64,000 nt of DNA from Chamaecrista fasciculata (Eukaryota > Streptophyta > Magnoliopsida > Fabales > Fabaceae), in the NCBI GenBank assembly GCA_003254925.1, contig QANZ01008508.1:62001-126000 (forward strand). Reading direction: 5' to 3'. How positions within the stretch are numbered: position 1 is the stretch's first letter; each line of letters begins with the position of its first letter. The notes below the pieces were generated by a model. The model made no database searches. It was not told the DNA's origin and saw only the letters and a list, made by a program, of their open reading frames with translations. Below are positions 1-10,253 of the stretch, one piece after another. The position numbers were made by a program, and so were the translations under genes.

Positions 1-618
1 TGCTTCCAATCAAATTTGGAGCAAGTATTGTCATCATGCTTCCCCACATGGATATCTGCGTTCATTTGGCTTCTTCACCTTTAATTCATCTAAACAACTA
101 CTATAGTATAAAATTTGTATAATTGGTACGTGGATCATGTCAATTATTGTGTCATGGAAGCTTTCAGAAGCAAAAACACACATTAAACAATGCTAACTCG
201 AATCTATGCTATTTATATATCAAACAACAGAACCTATCTGTTCACTGTTGCGTTTACAAAATCAAATATAGCTGTACACCGAAATACCGAATCTCTATGT
301 CAAAACCACCTTCTTCATTCATTATATTTTTCCTTCGGATAACTAAAAGCAGGGACGGAGCCAGGTTTTATAGTGAGGGGGGCCAAATTTTTGCTGTAAA
401 ATAATTATATATTAAATTTATATCAAATAAAATATATAATTAATATTATAAAAATATTAAATATATGTTTATTATTAATTTATACCTATTTAGATAAATT
501 TGTAAGTATTTTTTTAATATAAATAAGTAAAAGATAAGAGATTTTGAGATTAAAAAATGTAATATTTAAAACATGTTTTATGAAATAAGTTAACAATTTT
601 TTATTAACTAAAACCCTA
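1..618. other. Intergenic, no gene recognised
   Basis: AT-rich spacer. A short G-rich stretch near 350-395 (around 'gacggagccaggttttata') resembles a degenerate transposon end common in plant genomes, but no partner end was found. The open frame at 123-404 has no recognisable domain and no codon bias. I see no gene or RNA here. Confidence 0.5.
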
Positions 619-1566
619 TTTTGGTCCCCCATGTATTACTTTTTTCTAAATTTTCTTCTTAAATTTTCTTTTTCAACTTAATTCTTCACAAATGTTTTCA
701 TTATCAAAGTTAATTCCCCATCTAATTTTTAACGGAGTTGGTGATATGACACTATTAAATAATGATGAAGAGACTAACTTTGTGTCATTATAAAACAATG
801 CCACATTATCGACTTCGTTACAAATTAAATGAAAAGACTAACTTTGATAATGGTAACATTTTTTAGGGACCAAATTGAGAAAAAAATATTTAAGGATGAC
901 CAAATTAAGAAAAAGATAATATATGGGAGTAGGGGTGTTCAAAACCGAACCAAACTGATTTAACCAAACTAAACCGAACCGAATCGAAGCAAAAACCGAA
1001 CCAAACGACCAATGAGCGGTTTGGTTTGGTTAAAAATGCATCAAAATTGGATGGTTTGATTCGGTTAATAAATTAGACATGCAATTAACCGAATCGAACC
1101 GCTAGTACTTATATATAAGTTTTTTAACTTTTATTGTTTTATATATGATTAATTTTTTTATAATCATTTAATTTTATCATGCTTTTAATTATGTTATCTT
1201 AAAATCATTAATGTCACCTTAATCAATGAGACTAACTACTTTTTAGTCTTTACAATTTTATCTTCTCAAATCTCTAATATTTTTTCTCATATTTTTTTTA
1301 TATAAATTTGACTTACTACAATTCTAAATACAATTTTTTTTCCAATTTTATCATTAATTAATGAAAACAACAAATAAACTTGTTAACCGCTTAAACCGAC
1401 CGCTCAAACCGTCTATTTATTGGTTTGATTTGGTTTGGTTAAACAAATTATTTTTAACCGATTGGTTAAGAATTACTTCAAACCGATGTGAGCGGTTCGG
1501 TTAAAAATTTTGTTCATAACCGTTCAAACCGCCCAAAGAACACCCCTATATGGGGGACCAAAAATT
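619..1566. mobile_element. TIR element (MITE-like), interrupted by a hAT-like element
   Basis: The outer ends are inverted: 'ttttggtcccccat' at 619-632 matches the reverse complement of 'atgggggaccaaaa' near 1550-1564. The inner flanks also pair as a fold-back. Without the nested insert at 930-1548 the outer element is about 330 bp. The same terminal motif recurs in the MYB intron element at 9068-9923, so the two belong to related families. It is non-autonomous, with no transposase frame. Confidence 0.65.
930..1548. mobile_element. Non-autonomous hAT-like element nested in a MITE
   Basis: The 619 bp unit begins TAGGGGTGTTC and ends GAACACCCCTA, a perfect 11 bp terminal inverted repeat. It is flanked by 8 bp near-identical direct repeats, tatgggag (922-929) and tatggggg (1549-1556). 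An 8 bp target-site duplication with this TIR type fits the hAT superfamily. The subterminal regions are full of inverted 'accgaac/gttcggt' and 'aaaccg/cggttt' motifs, typical of hAT transposase-binding clusters. No coding capacity is visible. Confidence 0.75.
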
Positions 1567-2052
1567 TTGTTTTAATCTATTATTTTTAAAAGTAGAAGTT
1601 TGTTATATATGTATATATGCACACACAAACTGACACTATATATTTACACATATATATTACATACTTTTTTTTTAAGGGAATGTGAGACTAAATGCAATTA
1701 TACACACACTAACACTGCTCAAACAAATAAAAATTAAAACGAATGGAGCAAAGTCAGAAACTGTAAGTTTCATGAAGGATTGCAGTCCAATAAATTACAT
1801 TCTCTCTACAAAAGCCCAAAAGTAAATATGGCTCACCAACAGTCATGGGTTAGAGTTAGACATTAGAAGGCCAACAACAAGGGTTGGGTTAGACTAATAA
1901 GCAATTTAATATTATTTAAGTAATCTATTAAGAGACTCTTTAACCATAACCAAATATATTGAATTTGAATTAATCGATTAAACCTCAAAAATCAAGCGAA
2001 CAAAAAAATTGACTTTAGAGGCTGCCATCAAGGTCTTTCCTTTTCTGGTCAG
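1567..2052. other. Intergenic, nothing recognised
   Basis: AT-rich spacer with no coding frame, RNA gene or terminal repeats that I could support. Confidence 0.5.
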
Positions 2053-2103
2053 AATATCATGGTCATGTTTTCTTTTTGGCTAACAAATATCATGATCATG
2101 TTT
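2053..2103. repeat. 18 bp direct repeats around a 15 bp insert
   Basis: 'aatatcatggtcatgttt' (2053-2070) and 'aatatcatgatcatgttt' (2086-2103) differ at one base. They enclose 'tctttttggctaaca'. On the minus strand the insert reads as a short stub running into an A-rich tail. This is compatible with a severely 5'-truncated retroposon and its target-site duplication. Confidence 0.45.
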
Positions 2104-2590
2104 TTTTTTTGGGTCAGCAGGCCACAAGGGCCACAACAACCAGGAGAACAAGTAGGTCAAATAAACCCAAATACAAGTAAGTCTGTGTCCACAGGGGCTC
2201 ACCGAGCCCAGAACATTAAGATCCAAACTATCATGCACAACCTGGCAACACACTAGGAGGAGAAGCAAACTGGAAAACAGAGGCCGGAAATCACGCAAAG
2301 GCAGATAATTTCACCCAAGCAACACACAAGGACTTAAGAAATAAATCTACCAAAAACAACTCTCAACCTAATAAAACAACTAGGAAGAAGAAAAAACATT
2401 TTGGTCATACTCTCTTATCATCTTTAAGAGGATCTTTAAGAATCTTCTTCATAAGTTGTAGATCAGGAAGAAAATTGTAAAACAAGACAGAAATAGAAAA
2501 GATACCCGACGAAAGAAAGGAAAAACATTCCCTAATGAAGGGAGAGTAAAGGGAATAGAAAAATAAAACAAAGAGTATAAAGTTTCGACA
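2101..2590 (-). mobile_element. Probable LINE 3' fragment (3'-UTR and poly-A), minus strand
   Basis: Read on the minus strand the segment ends in '...ctgctgaccc' followed by an A10 tract (plus-strand T run at 2101-2110), the usual shape of a plant L1 3' end. Upstream is T-rich, non-coding sequence with no reverse transcriptase, so the copy is heavily 5'-truncated. The 5' limit is a guess. A plain AT-rich spacer with a chance A tract is the alternative. Confidence 0.35.
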
Positions 2591-2775
2591 TGACACCCAA
2601 AAACCTGGACCTGTCTTATTTTCTAGACAACCTCACGGAGTTGTTAATGGAGGGCCCAACAAGTTTTCAGGCCCATTTTAAACGGATCACTGTAAAATTA
2701 TGTGCCGTGCATGTCCTTGTTGCTAATTTTGAATTGTGCCTTCAGGAGCTAGTAAAGGAAAAAAAAAATCCAGTT

Positions 2776-2950
2776 AAAATTAAGGGTAAATTACACTTTG
2801 GTACCCTGAAGTTTGACCCTGTTTCACTTTGGTACCCTATGGTTTGAAACTTGACACTTTGGTACCCTGTGATATTCTCCATTAACACTTTGGTACCCTT
2901 TGGACCTATTTTGTAATTTTAACCATAATANAATTTACCCTAAAATTAAT
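2776..2950. mobile_element. Short TIR element with four 30-31 bp tandem units
   Basis: Four copies of 'cactttggtaccct' start at 2794, 2825, 2855 and 2886, with spacing 31, 30 and 31 bp. The flanks 'taaaattaagggtaaatt' and 'aatttaccctaaaatta' are inverted copies, so the unit looks like a small MITE. A single N at 2931 lies inside it, just before the right arm. Confidence 0.55.
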
Positions 2951-3944
2951 AGTCCATTTCTGACCAAAAACAAAAAATTTAATAGTCCATTATTTAAAAT
3001 GTGTTTATAATTTATTTTATATTTTTAAAATTGGAAGGTAGTTTTAACATAGAGATTAGTGCATACAAAATCACTAGGACTAATTGTTAAAAATTGACGA
3101 CATATAATTGGTAGCGTATGGGAAACATACATATATAAAGCAACCTAACATTCTAGGCACTTGTGTGTATCATCATATCAAATGCATATAAAAAGCAAAG
3201 CTGATTTTGCTTCTTCGATTTGCACACAAGAAGAAAGATTTCAAGCGAAGGTAAAGTAGTTTAAAATGTGATTAATAAAAGTATAATGAAGTACGAATAA
3301 CACATTCTCACCAACCCATTTAGGAAGTGGATTATGATGTCATATAAAGTGTATTTTGAATCAGCAACCATACAAAATGCAGTATCACCACCAAAGTAAT
3401 CGAGAACATAACTAGATTTGGATGGGTCCCCCATTTGATTTTTAATTAAACACGATGCAATTAATGAAACATCATTAATTTGCTATTGAGACGACTAAAA
3501 TATGCATCCATGCATTATATGCTTGCCTTTTGAGTTTTGAATGTAATTGATCTTCCCACACCGGCCGCCTGGGTGTGGAATAATAATTGGCAATTAATTT
3601 AGCATATTTAGTTTTATTAGTACTTCAAAATATAGACAATTTAGGTGAACACGCTAGTCTATAATTAATTTGGTCTGTGATTATATTGTGTTATAAATGC
3701 TTTAAAAAATTTTGTTTATTTGTTTTCTTAGAGCTCTTATATATAGATGACTAGATAATAAAAATGTATATATGTACGTACTTTTACTCTTTTAGACTAT
3801 TAATTTTTTTATAAGGGTTTTAATTTAATTGGCCCCTCTAATTTAAGATTAAATGCATATGCGACATAGTTATTTTTCTTTTTCTAAAGTAATGAATCTA
3901 ATCTTATTTATATTATATCTTTACTAAAATTTAACATTGACAAC
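2951..3944. other. Intergenic, nothing firm
   Basis: AT-rich spacer. A small GC-rich hairpin can form near 3555-3580 ('cccacacc' pairing with 'gggtgtgg'). No gene or complete mobile element is supported. Confidence 0.45.
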
Positions 3945-4140
3945 TAACTAGTAATTGATTAGAGTGGTAGGTATTTTAATCTTTACAGACAAGGTCTTAG
4001 ATTCAAATCTTGTTATAAACAATTTTGTTGGAGATCTTTATCAGATCTTTATCTGGGACCTATCGGCTTAAACAATAAGTAATCCTTGCATGAACTCTAC
4101 AACAAATAGGTGAAAAATACACTGTGGTCAAATAAAAAAA
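3945..4140 (+). mobile_element. tRNA-derived SINE-like unit
   Basis: The 5' part carries an A-box-like 'tagagtggtagg' and, about 30 bp on, a B-box-like 'gattcaaatct', as in a tRNA head. A non-tRNA body follows and ends in an A-rich tract near 4130. It is too degenerate to be a functional tRNA gene. The assignment rests on promoter boxes and layout only. Confidence 0.35.
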
Positions 4141-5287
4141 TTTAGCATGGACAAATTGTTTCTAATTAAATACCAAATTTGAGTACAAGTTAACTATTTA
4201 AATAAACATTAGTTAAGTTCCCTAAACTTGATGCTAAATTTTAAATGAAATAGGAGGGTTATATATTATCTATTTTAAAACAAACAATATTGAATTGAGA
4301 TTTTTTATAAAATTAGAGCGATAAAAAAAGAGGCCAAAAAATGTGTGTATATATATAATTAACCAATAATATCAAACCACTTCATTCAATCAAAGAATTT
4401 AATTCCTGAGACGTGTATTTATATTTTCCAAATAAAACGATTCATCTTCTATTAGAAAAAAAATATAAAGAAGTTGAGTGTTGAGGCGTTCAGCCTCTGG
4501 GCCATCAAATCCATCAGTTTAAATTTCAAATTTTAATTTGTGTTTGACGGCTAAAAAGCTAGATACTCCAACATCATACCTCTAATTGCCCTTTTTATTA
4601 TAGCAATAATATATGAACAAAATGGGGAGGGGGGCGCCAATGGAATTGACAAAACTGCATGTTATGCACTTAACCTAATTAATTTCTTTTTAATTTATTA
4701 TGCACAAAACTAGTCTAATGCAATTTAATTTCTTTTTTCAATACCACTTTTGATTGATGTAATCGCTTTAGCAATTTAGTGGTTTATTTATTTTATTTCA
4801 AGTCGTAGAAGTTGTTCACAGTGCTTATGATGAATGATGGGTATGAAAAGAAACAAATCAATCACACATGCATATATATATATATATACACATTGTGTGT
4901 GTCTGTATTCACTTATTTTATACAAAAACATATAGCATTATTGATTTCTTGATTGCAATTTGCAAAGCTAGCTATCATCAGTGATCTACCATGACGGCTG
5001 TGCCTGTGCCTTTAATTTAATACCTCAATTAGAGTTGTAGAGCGTGATTAATGGTGTTATGATATTATTTTATTTGGAGTTATTGCTGGCAAAAGTTGCA
5101 CTCTAACTGACCTTTTTGTTCTAAAACTTTATATATTTTCGTTTGAATATGAACAGGTTAAAATAACTTTTCAATCTCTCATATCATCATGATTAGCATC
5201 GACAGTAGGTTAAGCGAATTATAAGCTTATAGCGAAAGAAAGGGAGGAAAAGACAGTACTGAAAAAACCTTGAGCAAAGCGATTTAA
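4141..5287. other. Intergenic, nothing recognised
   Basis: AT-rich spacer with short TA and TG microsatellites around 4870-4900. No coding frame or RNA gene is supported. Confidence 0.5.
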
Positions 5288-5672
5288 GGCCTGTTTGGGT
5301 GGCTATTATCTTTTCATTACAATTTCATTATCCCCATTTTCATTTTCATTACTACATAACTTAAGCTAAAGTGCTATATGGGTGTTTGTTTTCCAATTAT
5401 AAAGTCATTACAAAAATATCACTTCATTACAAACTCATTTCATTACATATTTCATATCCAATTACTAACATACCCCTACTCAAATACCTATAATTACCTA
5501 TACTCTAATACAAATATAAAAAACTATTTAGCAAAATAGTAATTTTCAATACTCTTATTTATTACACTTACAACTTTCTCTCTCCACTCATCATTTTTTC
5601 TTTTTTCTTCCTCTTTTTCTTATTCACCCCCTCTCTCTCTCACATATATATTTTATAATTATAATATATATA
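5288..5672. mobile_element. MITE copy A, right part lost in the N gap
   Basis: It starts 'ggcctgtttggg', an end type common in plant MITEs, and continues with repeated 'ttcattac/tttcatta' motifs. It is nearly identical along about 340 bp to 28876-29220. Both copies stop being readable just after 'cttattcacc', here running into CT repeats and an N run. The missing half is therefore probably the inverted arm. Confidence 0.6.
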
Positions 5673-6610
5673 NNNNNNNNNNNNNNNNNNNNNNNNNNNN
5701 NNNNNNNNNNNNNNNNNNNNNNNNNNNNNNNNNNNNNNNNNNNNNNNNNNNNNNNNNNNNNNNNNNNNNNNNNNNNNNNNNNNNNNNNNNNNNNNNNNNN
5801 NNNNNNNNNNNNNNNNNNNNNNNNNNNNNNNNNNNNNNNNNNNNNNNNNNNNNNNNNNNNNNNNNNNNNNNNNNNNNNNNNNNNNNNNNNNNNNNNNNNN
5901 NNNNNNNNNNNNNNNNNNNNNNNNNNNNNNNNNNNNNNNNNNNNNNNNNNNNNNNNNNNNNNNNNNNNNNNNNNNNNNNNNNNNNNNNNNNNNNNNNNNN
6001 NNNNNNNNNNNNNNNNNNNNNNNNNNNNNNNNNNNNNNNNNNNNNNNNNNNNNNNNNNNNNNNNNNNNNNNNNNNNNNNNNNNNNNNNNNNNNNNNNNNN
6101 NNNNNNNNNNNNNNNNNNNNNNNNNNNNNNNNNNNNNNNNNNNNNNNNNNNNNNNNNNNNNNNNNNNNNNNNNNNNNNNNNNNNNNNNNNNNNNNNNNNN
6201 NNNNNNNNNNNNNNNNNNNNNNNNNNNNNNNNNNNNNNNNNNNNNNNNNNNNNNNNNNNNNNNNNNNNNNNNNNNNNNNNNNNNNNNNNNNNNNNNNNNN
6301 NNNNNNNNNNNNNNNNNNNNNNNNNNNNNNNNNNNNNNNNNNNNNNNNNNNNNNNNNNNNNNNNNNNNNNNNNNNNNNNNNNNNNNNNNNNNNNNNNNNN
6401 NNNNNNNNNNNNNNNNNNNNNNNNNNNNNNNNNNNNNNNNNNNNNNNNNNNNNNNNNNNNNNNNNNNNNNNNNNNNNNNNNNNNNNNNNNNNNNNNNNNN
6501 NNNNNNNNNNNNNNNNNNNNNNNNNNNNNNNNNNNNNNNNNNNNNNNNNNNNNNNNNNNNNNNNNNNNNNNNNNNNNNNNNNNNNNNNNNNNNNNNNNNN
6601 NNNNNNNNNN
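5673..6610. other. Assembly gap (938 N), bordered by CT/GA repeats
   Basis: A run of Ns flanked on the left by (CT)n and an AT tract and on the right by a perfect (GA)25 microsatellite at 6611-6660. Long open frames across it on the minus strand are artefacts of Ns and the GA repeat. Confidence 0.95.
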
Positions 6611-6660
<50 letters not shown>

Positions 6661-6663
<3 letters not shown>

Positions 6664-8300
6664 GCGTTCAGTGTCAAGTGGACCAGTTGGTGGTACGAGA
6701 AACGTTGAGTGGTGTTGGAGAGACAAGAAAACAAGAAATCAGGCAACAGAAGATTTTCTTGGGATCAAAACTTCAAAGTTGCAAGCAATATATTATATTA
6801 TGATGATTACCGATGGTCAAACATTAACATTAGGAAATCTCGATTAATCTCCAACTAGAATGATGTTGGTTTATCACCATTAACTCCTTAATTAATTCAA
6901 TCCCACAAAATCATATCGAAGTGAGATTTCATTTTCCATATCTAATATCCACACCTTCCGATCCAGCTACCAACTTTTCCAGCCATTGGTCCTCTTCTGT
7001 TGTAGTCCCTCAACATTCAACAACCGTCTCTTTCCCTCATGTCTCTTCATTCCTTCAAAATTACTATTACCCCTTCAACTATATATCTATGATGTATCCC
7101 ATATGTAATTGTTTCATTCTCTTTATGTATGAACCATTTGAGACGACAATATAATAAGTTAAGCTTAAGAATGGTATTTTAGTTTGCTTTTTATGCATTC
7201 ACACTTGGTTGTTAGAAAAGCGATAAAAATGGTTGGATTTGGATTTTCTTTTTATATAAATCAAGAGTTCAACTGTCGAGAATAATGACTAATCCATTTG
7301 TGGTGAGTCTTCCACTTAAAGATACACGGTTGATCAAATATAATGTTTTTTATACCTAAATGTGAAAATCCCACTAACACTCATGTGATTAATTTGAATT
7401 TATTTTACAATGTTTATCAGGTTGAAAAAGTATATTTAATTGAAATTAAGAGTGTTTGGATTGATTTCTTAAAACTAATATATCAATATTTTTAGCTTGT
7501 CTAAAAATAATACTTACAAAAAGCTCATAAAAAATTATAAATTATTCAAACATGATTATGTATATAAAAATTATTTTGGGTATCTTATATATCATTTTCT
7601 TGGTAATTAAATTGATTCCTATTAGATCCTACTTAAAAGTATTATTATTTTATAATATTTAAACGTACGTAGAATAATATGGACTTTGATTAATTTTTTT
7701 AAAAGAAAAATTTATAAATGAAATGTTTTTTTTTAATTTCAAAAGGCCATCTAAATATAACCCAACCAAAATCCTGTTGAAATATATATATATTTTGTTT
7801 TATATTTTTTTAATTTGGATCTTTCTCATCGAGCCTTATATCTTAAACTTGTTTGTATATAAGTATAGAATATTGAGTATGTCATTTAAAATAATTACAT
7901 TTTCTCACATTGTATATTCTTAATTTTCTCGTATTCTCCAATGTCAAATTTTGGTATTTCCAACCTCGCTCCAAGTCTTCAGTATATTGAGGAGTGAATT
8001 TGAGAATGATGGGGACTCCACATGGCTACTGTATGTGCCACTTATTGAAAAGAGATGGATGCGCTTATATGACAGTGTGACACTATCAATGAAGGATAAG
8101 CCATTTTTAATTAAGTTTGCGTTCAATTATGATTATATGCATATATATATATATTATTTTTTCGGGAGAGGACTTCATCACTAATTCATTTTACTATTCC
8201 AAGTTGTTTTGTGATGGCAAAACCTTGGGTGGGGAAAAATACAAATGGAAAACTAGGTTCTTTCTTTCCAATTTAGTTTCCTGATTTCTCCTTTTTGCCC
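6661..8300. other. Intergenic, nothing recognised
   Basis: AT-rich spacer between the gap and the MYB gene. The segment 7944-8184 is open on both strands but shows no domain, start context or splice pattern of a gene. Confidence 0.45.
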
Positions 8301-8338
8301 CACTTTCCTCTTTAAGTTTAACACATGTATCTACAACT

Positions 8339-8347
8339 ATATATAAT
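8339..8347 (+). promoter_or_regulatory. Candidate TATA box of the MYB gene
   Basis: 'tatatataa' lies about 150 bp upstream of the MYB start codon and is followed by a CT-rich leader (8437-8452), a common plant 5'-UTR feature. The position is plausible, but the spacer is AT-rich, so a chance match is possible. Confidence 0.35.
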
Positions 8348-8489
8348 CATAAATAATAATGCCACTAGAGACCACACGCGTGATCGATAGAGATTGATGA
8401 TTTGTAGAGTATCTCATAGTCTCAGCAGTGTCTGTCTCTCTCTCTCTCTCTGGGTTTTGATGATCTGATATGTGACATCCATCATAATA

Positions 8490-10253
8490 ATGAGCAGGAA
8501 ATGCTCGTATTGTGGAGACTCGGGTCACAATTCAAGGACTTGTAAGAGCCAGAGAGTAGGCCTCAAGATCTTTGGAGTTCAATTTGACCCTTCTTCTTCT
8601 TCTTCGTCTTCTTCTCCTTCCTCTTCATCACCTACCTATAATCATCATCACAATCCAGATCATCATATAAAAATGCCTGATACTTACTTAGCCAGTGGCC
8701 TCGTCCCAAGAACCCAAGAAAGAAAAAAAGGTCATAGTTGTCAAATATTTAACATTTATTTGATATACCATTCATCTAGTGTTTTTATTACTTTTTTTTA
8801 ATATAGTTTTGTGTGTGGTCATCATCAGGTGTGCCATGGACAGAGGAGGAACACCAGATATTTCTGATGGGGCTTAAGAAGCTAGGGAAAGGTGACTGGA
8901 GAGGCATCTCTAAGAATTTTGTCACAACAAGAACACCCACCCAAGTCGCCAGTCATGCACAAAAATATTTCCTCCGTCAGAATAATTACAACAAAAGAAA
9001 GCGCTACCATACCCTCCTTGATGTGAGTTCACACACACACACATGTGACATATATATATATATATATGCCAAAGTCCTATTTTGGTCCCCCAGTTATGCT
9101 CAGTGTTTCAAATTGATCCCTCAGTTATTTTTCGTTCCATATTGGTCTCTCAGTTATGTAAAATTTGACAAAGTTGGTCCTTCTAACAGTTTCCATCCAT
9201 TTTTCCATTAAAAAAAAAAGATAAAATTAATTTTTAACTCCTAAAAGTTTAAATCTTTAAAATTAAATAACTTTTTCTCTATAATAGAACCAAAATAAAT
9301 GTAATAAAGATGAAATATATTGGGGTTTTAGTTGATTTTACAAAAAAAAAAAATACAACCTCCTCCTTCCCCCTCTCTCTCCGAAAACCACAATCCCCTC
9401 GCCGCCATCCAGGTCACCGAGCTCGCCGACAGCGTGTTCATCGGATGCACCATGAACCACGTCGTTGTCTTCAACACGTTCACCGAGATCTGCAACAAAG
9501 GCACCAACAAGATTTCCAGGTCGTCGGATTTCACTCATGACACCGTTTTCAATTNTATGACGGAGGGACCAATTAGTTAGGCGTTTGCAAATTTCGGGGA
9601 CCGGCTAGTACAATGGGTATAATTCAGGGACCTATCTGTCAGCGAGTGCAAAAATCAGGGACCGGGAAGTTATTTTACTCATTCCTTCTTTCTTACATTT
9701 TGGTTCTGTTATAGAGAAAAAGGTCCTTAATGAAAAAATTTAAACTTTTAGGAGTTAAAAATCAATTTTATCTGTTTTTTTAACGAAAAAATGGATGGAA
9801 ACCGTTAGAGGGACCAACTTTGTCAAATTTTGCATAAGTGGGGGACCAATATGGAACGAAAAATAACTGAAGGACCAATTTGGAACACTGAGTATAACTG
9901 GGGGACCAAAATAAGATTTTGGCCTATATATATATAAATAATTAATTTCATCTTCAATTGATATTGCTTTACTGCAACTTCTCATATTGTGGCAGGTGGA
10001 ACCAGTTTCTTTATTTTGTAAGCCAATTGAAGCTCTTGGTCCTTTTGGGTTGTCGTCTGAGGCCACAAAAGATGTTAGTAGCAGCAGCTTCTCGAAAAGC
10101 AAAAGGATTTGTATTCCTCAGTGGCTTGATTCACATCATAATTGGTTTGCCTCTTCGCCAAAGTACATCACTCCTCTGAGTGTTGAGCCTGATTTAGAAC
10201 TCAAACTTGCAGCTCCTGCGCCATACGACCTATGCACGTCTTCTATAAATTGA
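8490..10253 (+). CDS. R-R-type 1R-MYB transcription factor (KUA1/MYBS3-like)
   Basis: Predicted nuclear DNA-binding repressor of 230 aa. Exons: 8490-8730, 8829-9022, 9996-10253, with phase continuous throughout. Residues 4-18 form a CX2CX4HX4C knuckle (C5, C8, H13, C18), the N-terminal signature of this MYB subgroup. A Ser-rich linker follows. A single MYB repeat starts at VPWTEEEH (82-89) and ends with SHAQKYF (122-128), the helix-3 motif that binds I-box/TATCC-type elements in the family. Near the C-terminus LELKL (212-216) matches the EAR repression motif, so I infer transcriptional repression. I chose MSRKC as the start because family members begin there; an in-frame ATG exists 18 nt upstream. 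Family members such as KUA1 and MYBS3 act in cell-expansion, sugar or cold responses; which applies here is unknown. Intron 2 (9023-9995) is enlarged by a transposon (9068-9923). Confidence 0.93.
9068..9923. mobile_element. Long-TIR (Mutator-like, Pack-type) element in MYB intron 2
   Basis: Both ends show the same inverted sequence, beginning 'gccaaa' then 'tattttggtcccccagttat' on the left, with the reverse complement at the right end. The inverted arms extend about 200-220 bp (9068 to about 9290, and about 9700-9923), with shared internal blocks such as 'actcctaaaagtttaaa'. Long TIRs of this size suggest Mutator-like elements. The element sits in a TA microsatellite, so the target-site duplication cannot be read. 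The middle contains a captured gene fragment (9390-9554). There is no transposase, and one N at 9555. Confidence 0.7.
9390..9554 (+). pseudogene. Captured BAHD (HXXXD-type) acyltransferase fragment
   Basis: One frame reads '[18 protein letters not shown]', then a TMNHVVV motif, then [17 protein letters not shown]. This matches the stretch around the HXXXD catalytic motif of plant BAHD acyltransferases, where family members normally have HxxxDG followed by a short Ser/Phe/Trp-containing segment before the FNTxxEIC-like part. Here the Asp and about eight following residues are missing, so the catalytic motif is broken. The fragment is clearly more GC-rich than the flanking TIR arms, which supports capture from a host gene. 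It has no start, no stop and no chance of activity. Confidence 0.65.

Noticed and set aside
2590..2847. 85-codon open frame on the plus strand
   Set aside because: No domain recognised, and its end lies inside a small TIR element; chance frame.
5640..6746. Long open frames on the minus strand (about 355-368 codons)
   Set aside because: They consist of N-derived unknown residues plus Ser-Leu from a GA microsatellite; no protein.
7944..8184. Overlapping open frames on both strands
   Set aside because: No homology I recognise, no splice context, short; probably chance.
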